NCBI GenBank assembly: GCA_900550315.1
Contig: URRK01000069.1
Coordinates: 1-8,038, forward strand
DNA length: 8,038 nt
Source: an uncultured Oscillospiraceae bacterium
GTDB taxonomy: Bacteria > Bacillota > Clostridia > Oscillospirales > Acutalibacteraceae
Direction: 5' to 3'
The position numbers were made by a program, and so were the translations under genes. The first letter of the stretch is position 1, and each line of letters opens with the position of its first letter. The notes under the pieces are model-generated. The model was not told the origin of the DNA. It did no database searches and saw only the letters and a list, made by a program, of their open reading frames with translations. Below, one piece after another: positions 1 to 6,656 of this stretch.

Positions 1-151
1 GTTTTGCCAAAACTGCGGGGCCAAAAAACCGGCCGACGCCCCCCTTTACCGGTGTGATAAATGCGGCTGGCAGCCCGCCGACCCCAAAAGCCCACCCAAG
101 TTTTGCCCCGAATGCGGCGACCCATTTAACGACGGCGATATTGTTAAATAA
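1..151 (+). CDS. SPFH-domain (YdjI-like) protein, 3' end with zinc-ribbon tail
   Basis: Only the last 49 codons are in the window (frame starts at base 2, TAA at 149-151). The fragment has three CxxC knuckles, at visible residues 2/5, 18/21 and 35/38, and ends CPECGDPFNDGDIVK. This is the typical zinc-ribbon end of the Firmicute SPFH/band-7 proteins related to Bacillus subtilis YdjI, sometimes annotated 'virion core protein'. In that family the SPFH domain lies upstream of the ribbon and the protein works at the cytoplasmic face of the membrane; that part is outside this window, so the SPFH assignment rests on the tail and on the next two genes, which are YdjG- and YdjH-like. About 150 bp separate it from the next gene, on the same strand, with no clear terminator between, so co-transcription is likely. 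A different zinc-ribbon protein cannot be excluded from 49 residues. Confidence 0.7.
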   Translation, partial: FCQNCGAKKPADAPLYRCDKCGWQPADPKSPPKFCPECGDPFNDGDIVK

Positions 152-287
152 CTTAGCGGCTGCACCGGTTCGCCCCGCCTGCCTAAGGTAACCCCGGCGC
201 CCGTAGCCGAATCCGCCTAAAAGGGCAAAATAACGGCTTTAAACCCGCTTAGCAGCCCTGGCGGGGTGAACCCGCGCCTTAAAACCG

Positions 288-293
288 AAAGGA
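288..293 (+). promoter_or_regulatory. Ribosome binding site supporting a TTG start
   Basis: AAAGGA lies 9 nt before TTG at 303. No in-frame ATG occurs before the first zinc knuckle (residue 9), so this site is what fixes the unusual start codon. A short perfect hairpin (GCGGG 261-265 with CCCGC 271-275) sits just upstream and could influence ribosome access; that is speculative. Confidence 0.65.
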
Positions 294-302
294 ACTTGCC
301 CC

Positions 303-1394
303 TTGCAAACTTTACAAGAATACAAATGCCCCTGCTGCGGCGGCGCCATAGCGTTTGACAGCAGCCTGCAAAAAATGAAATGCCCATATTGCGACACGGA
401 ATTTGATTTAGAAACGCTGGCCGGTTACGACGACGGCCTAAAAGCCGAGCCGGACAGCATGAACTGGGAAACAAACGCCGGCAGCGAATGGCAAGAGGAG
501 GAAACCGGCTCGCTGCGCTCTTATGTTTGTACGTCCTGCGGCGGCGAAATTGTTGGCGACGCCACCACCGCGGCAACCTCCTGCCCGTTTTGCGGCAACC
601 CCGTTGTAATGATGCAGCAATTTTCGGGTGCCTTAAAGCCCGATTTGGTTATTCCCTTTAAATTAGATAAAAATGCCGCCAAGGCAGGGCTGCAAAAGCA
701 TTTAACCGGCAAACGCCTGCTGCCAAAGGTGTTTAAAAGCCAAAATCACATTGATGAAATTAAAGGCATTTATGTACCCTTTTGGCTGTTTAACACCAAC
801 GCAAACGCCCAGGTACGCTACCGCACCACCAAGGTACGCGCCTGGAGCGACAGCGATTACGATTACACCGAAACCAGCCACTTTTTGGTACGCCGGGCCG
901 GCAGCGTGGGGTTTGAGCATGTTCCGGTAGACGGTTCTACCAAAATGGCCGACGATTTAATGGAATCAATTGAGCCGTACAATTTTGCCGACGCAGTAGA
1001 TTTTAAAACGGCGTATTTAGCGGGCTATTTTGCCGATAAATACGATGTAACCGCCGAGCAAAGCGTAGCACGCGCCAACCAGCGGGTTAAAAAATCTACC
1101 GAGGAGGTTTTTGCCGCTACCGTAAAGGGCTATTCCTCCATTACCACCGAGAGCAGCAACATTCAGCTAAGCGGGGGCACCGCGCAATACGCCCTGTACC
1201 CGGTTTGGCTTTTAAACACCACCTGGAACCAAAAAAAGTACACCTTTGCCATGAACGGCCAAACGGGAAAATTTGTTGGCGACCTGCCTGTAGATAAAGC
1301 CGCCGCCACCCGCTGGACGCTGGGGCTTACGGTTTTGCTGGGTGCAGCCGCCTACGGCGTTATTGTTTTGCTGCACCTGTTTGGCATTTTGTAA
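303..1394 (+). CDS. Double zinc-ribbon membrane protein, YdjG-like
   Basis: 363 aa. Two treble-clef/TFIIB-type zinc ribbons are visible: C9-x2-C12 with C27-x2-C30, and C76-x2-C79 with C94-x2-C97. A roughly 230-residue middle region, rich in aromatic and charged residues, has no motif I recognise. One hydrophobic segment at about 336-360 ends the protein, so it is predicted to be tail-anchored with the ribbons in the cytoplasm. This layout matches the 'TFIIB-type zinc ribbon-containing protein' family of B. subtilis YdjG. There, YdjG and YdjH are reported to help place the SPFH protein YdjI, which in turn links PspA to the membrane. The start is TTG at 303, chosen from its ribosome binding site. 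The stop (1392-1394) overlaps the next gene's ribosome binding site and only 12 nt separate the genes, so the two are translationally close and surely one operon. Family assignment is confident; function is by analogy. Confidence 0.82.
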   Translation: MQTLQEYKCPCCGGAIAFDSSLQKMKCPYCDTEFDLETLAGYDDGLKAEPDSMNWETNAGSEWQEEETGSLRSYVCTSCGGEIVGDATTAATSCPFCGNPVVMMQQFSGALKPDLVIPFKLDKNAAKAGLQKHLTGKRLLPKVFKSQNHIDEIKGIYVPFWLFNTNANAQVRYRTTKVRAWSDSDYDYTETSHFLVRRAGSVGFEHVPVDGSTKMADDLMESIEPYNFADAVDFKTAYLAGYFADKYDVTAEQSVARANQRVKKSTEEVFAATVKGYSSITTESSNIQLSGGTAQYALYPVWLLNTTWNQKKYTFAMNGQTGKFVGDLPVDKAAATRWTLGLTVLLGAAAYGVIVLLHLFGIL

Positions 1395-1406
1395 GGGGGC
1401 GTTTAC

Positions 1407-2219
1407 ATGAAAAAAAGAATTTTAGCACTTATTTTTGTTTTGCTGCTTTGCTTTAGCTGCGCGCTGCCCGCTGCGGCCGAGGACGGCTTTCAAACCGAAT
1501 ACGCCCGCTTCAGCGACTCGGCCGGACTGCTTTCGACCGAGCAGGCCGAAGCCCTGCTAAACCGGCTGAACAGCATTAGCACCCGGCAGCAGATGGATGT
1601 GATTGTAGTAACCACCAACGACTTAGAAAATCGCAGCACCGCCACCGAGCTGGCCGATGACATTTACGACCAGTGCGGTTTTGGTTACGGCGAAAGCAAG
1701 GACGGCTTGCTGCTGCTCGTTTCTATGCAGGATCGCGACTGGGCTATTTCTACCTGCGGCAGCGCCATTACGGCCTTTACCGACGCCGGCATTGATTACA
1801 TTGGCGAAAAAATTACGCCAAGCCTTTCAGGCGGCGATTACGCCGCAGCGTTTAACACCTTTGCCGATTTGTGCGACGATTTTATAACCAAAGCCAAAAC
1901 CGGCACGCCCTACACCAGCCGCACCCTACCTAAAGAGCCGCTTTCGCCCATTTACATACCCGTGGCAATTGCCATTGGCCTGGTGCTGGCCCTTATTATT
2001 GTTGGCTGCATGAAGGCGAAATTAAAATCGGTGCATTTTAAGGCGGCGGCAAACAGCTATGTTAAAAGCAACAGCTTAAATGTTACCGAAAGCAGCGATC
2101 TTTTTCTTTACAACACCGTTACCCGCACCGAAAAGCCTAAAGATAACGACTCCGGCGGCAGCAGCACCCACACCTCGTCCTCCGGCACCACGCACGGCGG
2201 CGGCAGCGGTAAGTTTTAA
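1407..2219 (+). CDS. TPM-domain membrane protein, YdjH-like
   Basis: 270 aa. The N-terminus is a signal peptide: MKKR, a hydrophobic core at 5-20, and a likely cut after AAA at 22-24. A TPM (TLP18.3/Psb32/MOLO-1) domain follows at about 33-158, with the family's opening (sequence starting FSDSAGLLS), the strand MDVIVVTT at 63-70 and the segment KDGLLLLVS at 98-106. A transmembrane helix at about 182-200 comes next, then a cytoplasmic region, and the protein ends in the Ser/Gly/Thr/His-rich low-complexity tail common in this family. Some TPM domains have acid phosphatase activity or assist membrane-complex assembly; no activity can be assigned here. ATG at 1407 has a good site, TAAGGGGG (1392-1399), overlapping the previous stop. 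It is the last gene before a strong terminator. Together with its two upstream neighbours it reproduces the B. subtilis ydjG-ydjH-ydjI set in a different order. Confidence 0.83.
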   Translation: MKKRILALIFVLLLCFSCALPAAAEDGFQTEYARFSDSAGLLSTEQAEALLNRLNSISTRQQMDVIVVTTNDLENRSTATELADDIYDQCGFGYGESKDGLLLLVSMQDRDWAISTCGSAITAFTDAGIDYIGEKITPSLSGGDYAAAFNTFADLCDDFITKAKTGTPYTSRTLPKEPLSPIYIPVAIAIGLVLALIIVGCMKAKLKSVHFKAAANSYVKSNSLNVTESSDLFLYNTVTRTEKPKDNDSGGSSTHTSSSGTTHGGGSGKF

Positions 2220-2313
2220 TAAGCCAAGGCTTTTTAAGCGGCAATTTTTGGGGCGGTAAAGTTTGGCGTAAACAACTAAGACAAGCCGCCTAAGGCAATT
2301 TTTTTACCGTTAA

Positions 2314-2351
2314 AAGGGGCTGCTCGGTAAGGGCAGCCCCTTAGTTTTTTT
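2314..2351 (+). terminator. Rho-independent terminator of the ydjI-G-H-like operon
   Basis: A perfect 10-bp stem (2314-2323 with 2333-2342, core GGGGCTGC/GCAGCCCC), a 9-nt loop and then T7 (2345-2351). It lies 95 nt after the TPM gene stop and faces the convergent transporter operon. Confidence 0.92.
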
Positions 2352-2383
2352 CAAAGCAAAGGCTGTGACTAAAAGCGCATAAA

Positions 2384-2431
2384 AAAATTAAAACCGGGCG
2401 CCTACCAAAAAGTTTTAGCGGTTGCCCGGTT
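2384..2431 (-). terminator. Terminator of the tetR-ABC transporter operon
   Basis: On the minus strand, AACCGGGC (2431-2424) pairs with GCCCGGTT (2399-2392) across a 24-nt loop, followed by TTAATTTTTTT. It lies 22 nt beyond the permease stop. With the plus-strand terminator at 2314-2351 it isolates two convergent operons. The large loop makes it less compact than its neighbour. Confidence 0.75.
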
Positions 2432-2453
2432 CTTAATTTAATTTTGTTTTGGT

Positions 2454-3350
2454 TTATTTTTGCCGGCGCAGCCTGTGAAAGGCAATGTAAAGCCCAACCA
2501 GCAATAAAGTACTACCGCAAAGCACAAGGTACATTCCGCCAAACCCAACCTTACTGCCAAAAAAGTAAAGGTTGCAATCAAACCCGTCTCGCAGGGCGCT
2601 TAGCGTGCTTTCCGGCAGCCGCAATGTTTCCAGCTCATTAAAGGCACCACGCAAGCAGTGGTTCCGCAGCAAGGCTGTACCGTAGGTTCCCGGAAAAAAC
2701 GAAAGCACCTTTTGCAGCCCGCTGCCAAAGCTTGAAATTGGCATGTAAGCCCCGCAAATAAACCCGTAGCCGGCGCTTACAATAGTGCCAACTGCCGAGG
2801 CTTGCCCGTCGGTTGAAAGAAAAAAGTTTACGCAGCAGGCAAGCGCCGTGCCAAACAGGGTAAGCAGCAGCACATCTAACAGCACCAAAGCTGCGTCGCC
2901 GGCGCTTAAATACCAGCCAACCGCCGCTAAGTACGCAAAGCTTACCGCCGTTGCCGTAACGGTAATAATTAAAGTAGAAATTAAAGTGGCAAGGTAGTAG
3001 CTAAGGCCCAGCGTGCCGGGCTTTAGCGGGGCAACTGTAAGGTCTTGCCGGGCGCCGCTGGTTTTATCTTTAATCATTAACAAATTGCAGCAAAAGGCAA
3101 CGGTAACGCAGCAAACCGCTAACAGTGAAGAAATTAGCTGCCCGCCCACAAAACCGTTAATTAAGGCGGTTGAAATAGTTAAGCCGGGAATGGCCAAAGC
3201 ATTGGTAAAGGAGCTGGTGTAAACATTTTTTAAAAAGGTTGCATACAGCACCAGCAAAATAATTGGCGTAATCAGCGAGGAAATAAACATTCCCTTATCT
3301 TTAAAATAAAGCTTGGCATTGCGTTTTACTAAAGCAAAAAGTCCAGTCAT
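2454..3350 (-). CDS. ABC-2 type transporter permease
   Basis: 298 aa with six likely membrane helices at about 21-40, 70-92, 116-142, 151-178, 185-205 and 272-292. The stretch between helices 2 and 3 carries the charged KDKTSGARQDL segment typical of ABC-2 permeases, which probably contacts the ATPase. This is the membrane half of an exporter of the DrrB / multidrug ABC-2 family; the substrate cannot be read from the sequence. The ATG (3350-3348) overlaps the ATPase stop as ATGA, so the two are translationally coupled and presumably made in balanced amounts. A GGGGGG site (3365-3360) sits 9 nt upstream, inside the ATPase gene. It is the third and last gene of the operon. The family call is sure; a drug or lantibiotic substrate is only inferred from the TetR regulator. 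Confidence 0.9.
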   Translation of the reverse strand: MTGLFALVKRNAKLYFKDKGMFISSLITPIILLVLYATFLKNVYTSSFTNALAIPGLTISTALINGFVGGQLISSLLAVCCVTVAFCCNLLMIKDKTSGARQDLTVAPLKPGTLGLSYYLATLISTLIITVTATAVSFAYLAAVGWYLSAGDAALVLLDVLLLTLFGTALACCVNFFLSTDGQASAVGTIVSAGYGFICGAYMPISSFGSGLQKVLSFFPGTYGTALLRNHCLRGAFNELETLRLPESTLSALRDGFDCNLYFFGSKVGFGGMYLVLCGSTLLLVGLYIAFHRLRRQK

Positions 3351-4270
3351 TTTTCTGCACCCCCCAATAAGGTCTTGCCGGTAACTGCCAAAAAAACATC
3401 GTCCATTTTTCCTTTGGTAATTTCGTAATCGGCAAACAGGTCGGGATTTTTAAGCATTAGCTTTGTTGCCGCCGCCGTGTTTGGTACCGTAACCCGAAAC
3501 GCCCCGTTCAGCTTTTCAAAGGGCAGGTTCAACGCTAAAACATCTTCTTCCCGCGCGCCGTAAAGAGTAATATAATCCCCGGTGTAGGCATTTTTCAGCG
3601 CCAGCGGCGTACCCTCAGCCGCAATTTTTCCGTGGTCTAATATTACAACATAATCGGCGTCGGCTGCCTCCTCCATATAATGGGTGGTTAAAAAAACCGT
3701 TAACCCGTTTTGGCGGCGCAGCGTTTCAACAACCTGCCAAAGCAGCTTGCGGGTCTGCGGGTCCAGCCCGGTGGTTGGTTCGTCTAAAATTAAAATTTGC
3801 GGTTCGTGCAGCAAGGCGCGCGCAATATCAATTCTGCGGCGCTGCCCGCCCGAAAGCTTACCAACCGGCCGGCGCAGCAGATCTTTAAAATCTAAAAGCT
3901 CGGCCAGCGCCATAAGCCGCTTTTTAAAATCGGCCCCGTGAATACCATACAGCGCTGCGCGGCATTGCAAATTATCCTTAACCGAAAGTTCTTTATCTAA
4001 CACCGAATTTTGAAAAACAACCCCCAAATTGCGCTTTAATTTAAGGGCGTTCTGCACCAGTTCCTCACCGCAAATTTTAACGCTGCCGCCGTCGCGGTTT
4101 AATTGCCCGCACAAAATGTTAATGGTGGTAGATTTTCCGGCACCGTTTACTCCTAAAAAGGCAAACAGCTCCCCCTTTTTAACGCTAAAGCTTAGGTTAT
4201 TTACAGCGCAAAGCGACCCAAAATGCTTTTGCAAACCGTTAATTTCAATCATTTTAATTTCATCAGCCAA
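3347..4270 (-). CDS. ABC transporter ATP-binding protein (DrrA/multidrug-export type)
   Basis: 307 aa. All nucleotide-binding motifs are present: Walker A GVNGAGKST (40-48), Q-loop Q87, signature LSGGQ (139-143), Walker B ILILDEP (159-165), D-loop GLDPQT (168-173) and switch His197. A C-terminal extension of about 80 residues, containing MDDVFLAVTGK near 289-299, is the usual tail of DrrA-like export ATPases paired with ABC-2 permeases. It hydrolyses ATP at the inner membrane face to drive the permease encoded next to it. The start is TTG at 4270, chosen because GGGGG (4282-4278) lies 7 nt before it; the in-frame ATG at codon 7 has no comparable site. The stop TGA is inside the permease ATG, a 4-base overlap. 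It lies 70 nt after tetR with no terminator between, so it belongs to the TetR-controlled transcript. Confidence 0.95.
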   Translation of the reverse strand: MADEIKMIEINGLQKHFGSLCAVNNLSFSVKKGELFAFLGVNGAGKSTTINILCGQLNRDGGSVKICGEELVQNALKLKRNLGVVFQNSVLDKELSVKDNLQCRAALYGIHGADFKKRLMALAELLDFKDLLRRPVGKLSGGQRRRIDIARALLHEPQILILDEPTTGLDPQTRKLLWQVVETLRRQNGLTVFLTTHYMEEAADADYVVILDHGKIAAEGTPLALKNAYTGDYITLYGAREEDVLALNLPFEKLNGAFRVTVPNTAAATKLMLKNPDLFADYEITKGKMDDVFLAVTGKTLLGGAEK

Positions 4271-4277
4271 TTTTTTA

Positions 4278-4284
4278 CCCCCTA
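4278..4284 (-). promoter_or_regulatory. Ribosome binding site fixing the TTG start of the ATPase
   Basis: TAGGGGG ends 7 nt before TTG at 4270. GGGGG can pair with the 16S CCUCC using one G-U wobble. The next in-frame ATG (codon 7) would be 25 nt away, so TTG is favoured. Confidence 0.6.
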
Positions 4285-4340
4285 AAATGTAATTATTTTC
4301 TTAAAAGGCAAGGCTAAAACCGCCGCCGTTCAAACCGGCT

Positions 4341-4961
4341 TTATTCCTGCCCGGTCACGCTTTTAAAAGCCGCGTCCCGGTCAAACGAATCCTCCGCAAA
4401 GCCGGGAATTTGTTTAATGGCCGTTAAAGTGCTAAGGCTGCAGCCGGTTAAAATTCTCGCAATTTCGCCGTCGCTGTACGGGCAATTCCCCGTAACCAGC
4501 AAGGTTGCAAGGCTGTGCGCCGTTAGCCAAACATCCCGAAAATAGCGGTTAGCCTGCACGGCGGTTAATTTGTAAATTCGCATTAAAACTGGGCAAATTG
4601 CCTCGCTCATGCGCCGCATGGTGTTAATGGCGGTGTTCTCCGCCCTTTTGGTTAAAAACAGTATTCGGTAAAGCTCTGGCTCCTCACGGGCAAAACGAAT
4701 GTATTGCACACCGTAGCCAAAAAAGGGAACCTTTTGCTGCAGGCCAGCCAAGGCGTAACGGTTAAAAATTTGCTCGGCCGCCGCGTAAACCTCGGCTTTT
4801 AAAGCCTCCATAGTTCCAAAACAGGTAAAAACCGGCTGCGTAGAGGTGCCAAGCGCTTCGGCCAACGCTTTGGCGGTTAAGGCCTGCTCCCCACCCTTTC
4901 TTACTACCGCAACCGCGGCCGTAACCATTTCCTCCCTTGTAAATTTATTTTTCGGTGCCAT
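4341..4961 (-). CDS. TetR/AcrR-family transcriptional repressor
   Basis: 206 aa, a normal TetR length. The N-terminal DNA-binding domain (about 9-55) shows the family pattern: FTREEMVTAAVAVVRKGG, then ALTAKALAEALGTSTQPVFTCFGTMEAL, with the helix-turn-helix at about 28-48. The rest is helical and cysteine-poor, and resembles the WHG/TetR_C ligand-binding domains that respond to small molecules. The ATG at 4961 has a strong AGGAG site (4972-4968). It is the first gene of the operon, followed by the ABC ATPase and permease, and its own promoter carries a tandem repeat at the likely transcription start. The simplest reading is a repressor of its own operon that releases DNA when it binds the exported compound. 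The ligand is unknown. TetR membership is firm; autoregulation is inferred. Confidence 0.9.
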   Translation of the reverse strand: MAPKNKFTREEMVTAAVAVVRKGGEQALTAKALAEALGTSTQPVFTCFGTMEALKAEVYAAAEQIFNRYALAGLQQKVPFFGYGVQYIRFAREEPELYRILFLTKRAENTAINTMRRMSEAICPVLMRIYKLTAVQANRYFRDVWLTAHSLATLLVTGNCPYSDGEIARILTGCSLSTLTAIKQIPGFAEDSFDRDAAFKSVTGQE

Positions 4962-4983
4962 AAAATTCTCCTCTCCGCGCTTT

Positions 4984-5008
4984 AATATACATTACCTAAT
5001 ATACATTA
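4984..5008 (-). promoter_or_regulatory. Tandem 11-bp repeat, probable TetR operator
   Basis: AATATACATTA occurs twice as an exact direct repeat, at 4984-4994 and 4998-5008, separated by CCT (14-bp period). Each copy is also an imperfect palindrome (AAT-4-ATT). The block lies just downstream of the tetR -10 box, over the expected start of transcription, where a bound repressor would block RNA polymerase. Binding by the adjacent TetR is inferred. Confidence 0.6.
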
Positions 5009-5014
5009 TGCAGT

Positions 5015-5043
5015 ATTATAACAATTTTTTTGCCGCTTGTCAA
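5015..5043 (-). promoter_or_regulatory. Consensus sigma-A promoter for tetR-ABC operon
   Basis: Minus-strand TTGACA (5043-5038), 17-nt spacer, TATAAT (5020-5015): both hexamers and the spacing match the consensus exactly. The tetR start codon is about 54 nt downstream of the -10. Such a strong promoter fits a gene set normally held off by a repressor. Confidence 0.9.
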
Positions 5044-5045
5044 GT

Positions 5046-5199
5046 ATTCCAACCCCCTTTCCGCCCCATTTTCCCTCCATTTTTACTACTAAACCCGCGG
5101 TGCTTGTTTTTCGGCTTAGGGCAAAAGTTAATTCTTTTTTTGGCAAAAGCGTTTTTAATGGCACAATAGAATTTAGGGGCACAAAGCAAACATTGTTAC
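5046..5199. other. Intergenic stretch without recognised feature
   Basis: A pyrimidine-rich plus strand between the divergent tetR promoter and the forward promoter at 5200. Short open frames cross it on both strands but have no ribosome binding site and no protein-like composition. I see no repeat, hairpin or gene remnant I can defend. Confidence 0.5.
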
Positions 5200-5228
5200 T
5201 TGACAAAACCGCCGCTAACTTTTAAAAT
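5200..5228 (+). promoter_or_regulatory. Strong forward promoter upstream of the phosphoesterase pseudogene
   Basis: TTGACA (5200-5205), 17-nt spacer, TAAAAT (5223-5228): a perfect -35 and 5 of 6 bases in the -10. Transcription would start near 5235, leaving a leader of about 110 nt before the phosphoesterase remnant at 5346. Confidence 0.75.
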
Positions 5229-5264
5229 ACTGCAAAAGTCTTTTTGGTAGGCGATCTGCTGGCT

Positions 5265-5293
5265 TTGACAGCAATCCTGTGTTAAATTTTACT
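5265..5293 (+). promoter_or_regulatory. Possible second forward promoter
   Basis: TTGACA (5265-5270), 17-nt spacer, TTTACT (5288-5293), which is 4 of 6 in the -10. It is closer to the pseudogene than the first promoter but weaker. It could be chance. Confidence 0.35.
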
Positions 5294-5345
5294 GAAAACA
5301 AACCATTGTTTAGTTCAACCTGTTGCAGGACAATGCCGGCAACAA

Positions 5346-6494
5346 ATAAAGAAAGTGTTTTTATTGGTTTAGGCCATTCTTTTCGGCGGGCTAATGCTGC
5401 TTGGCGTTGCCGCTTTGCTTTTTAATTTACAGTGCGCAAAAGTTCCGTTTTGTAGCTGCTTTATCGCACCATAAAAAGGCGGTTCGCCTTTTTATGGGCG
5501 CCGCTTTAATTTTGCTGCCGGCTGCCGGAATCTGGGCGCTTTGGGGCTACATGAACACCATTGCCATTTTGCTGCACCTTGCGTTTTTTTGGCGGTTGCC
5601 GCACTGGTTCAGTTTTTACTTCAAAAACGGCGCAAGCAGCCCTTAAAGCGTTATTACGCCGGCGCTGTTGCCGTAGCTGTAACCTTTTTGTACCTTAGCG
5701 TTGGCTATTTCGGCGCCAACCATGTTTGGCAAACCAATTGCACCCTAACAACCTCCAAAAAGGTTGGCACCCTGCGCATGGCGCTGATTTCAGACTCGCA
5801 TGTTGGAACCACCTTTAACGGCAAAGGCTTAGCCGCGCATATTAGCCGTATTAACGCACAAAAGCCGGACATTGTTGTAATTACCGGCGATTTTGTAGAC
5901 GAAAGCACCAGTAAGACAGATATGCTTGACGCCTGCAGTGCGTTGGGGCAGTTAAATCCCGCCTACGGCGTTTACTTTGTGTTTGGTAACCACGACAAAG
6001 GCAAATACGATGCCAACGGCCAGCGAGGCTACAACGGCGACGACCTAATTGCGCAACTGCAAAAAAACAATGTAACCGTATTGCAGGATGAAACCGTGTT
6101 GATAGACAACCGCTTTTACCTGGTTGGGCGGCAGGATGCCTCCGAAGAGTTGGATTTCGGCGGCGGTCGTGCCACCGCCGCCGAATGAACCGGCAGCCTA
6201 AATACAGAAAAATACGCAATTGTTTTAGACCACCAACCGCGGGATTACACCGCCGAGGTCCAAACCAACGCCGACTTAGTACTTTCCGGCCACACGCACG
6301 GCGGACAAACGATTCAGCTTATGCAGTTCATGCGCTGGTTTCACTTGGGGGAGGACAACATTTACGGTTTAGAACGCCACAATAATACCGATTTTATTGT
6401 TACCTCCGGTATTTCTCATTGGGCCATGCAATTTAAAACCGGCTGTATTTCGGAATATGTTATGATAACCATTAAAGGGCAGCAAAGCAATTAA
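5346..6494 (+). pseudogene. Membrane-anchored metallophosphoesterase (YkuE/YaeI-like), disrupted
   Basis: One protein is recognisable across several frames. From 5428, frame 1 encodes a membrane region up to MNTIAILLHLAFF, then runs out of frame at a run of seven T (5584-5590). The continuation LAVAALVQFLLQK is in the -1 frame and leads into the calcineurin-like catalytic domain. Metal-binding motifs are intact: DSH (5793-5801), GDFVDE (from 5886), GNHD (5985-5996) and, after the break, GHTHGG (6288-6305). An in-frame TGA (6186-6188) cuts the domain before its last metal-binding His motif. The frame then stays open to TAA at 6492-6494 with conserved-looking sequence (EKYAIVLDHQP, DFIVTSGIS). 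At the 5' end a hydrophobic frame (KKVFLLV, from 5349) contains TAG (5370-5372), lacks ATG at its expected start (ATA at 5346) and needs another shift near 5424. The longest open piece (ATG 5541) begins out of frame with the true N-terminus. The family normally hydrolyses phosphoesters using two metals. The N-terminal lesions are less certain than the T7 shift and TGA. Confidence 0.85.
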
Positions 6495-6656
6495 ACCGTT
6501 TAAATAACTTCATGCCGCCAACAGCCAAAAGTGCTGCCAATTTGGTTTTAGCAAGGTTAAAATGCCCAAAAAATTACACCGAATTTTACCCCGCTATGCG
6601 GAAAAATGAAGTATTAGAAAAGCTTTAAAAATTCGTGCCAAATTCGTACACGAAAC

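Noticed and set aside
217..920. Minus-strand open frames opposite the YdjG-like gene
   Set aside because: Arg/Cys/Ala-rich shadow translations of the GC-rich zinc-ribbon coding strand, without ribosome binding sites.
2220..2313. Additional weak hairpin with T-run (GCC-TAA-GGC then T7 near 2286-2305)
   Set aside because: Stem of about 3 bp is too short to call; the strong terminator follows immediately.
5006..5225. Short open frames in the tetR upstream region
   Set aside because: They cross the promoter elements, have no ribosome binding site and no recognisable product.
5231..5345. Riboswitch or T-box in the leader before the pseudogene
   Set aside because: Only short separate hairpins are visible, with no known riboswitch core, T-box sequence or following terminator.
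5401..5646. 81-codon open frame from TTG as a separate small membrane protein
   Set aside because: Its product matches the membrane part of the phosphoesterase up to the T7 frame switch, then turns into unrelated residues and stops. No ribosome binding site.
5541..6188. Open frame of 215 codons as an intact phosphoesterase gene
   Set aside because: Its first 15 residues are an out-of-frame reading of a membrane segment, there is no ribosome binding site, and it stops before the conserved GHTHGG motif. It is a piece of the pseudogene.
6186..6188. Selenocysteine codon
   Set aside because: The position lies outside any catalytic motif and no obvious selenocysteine-insertion hairpin follows; surrounding residues fit an ordinary nonsense change.
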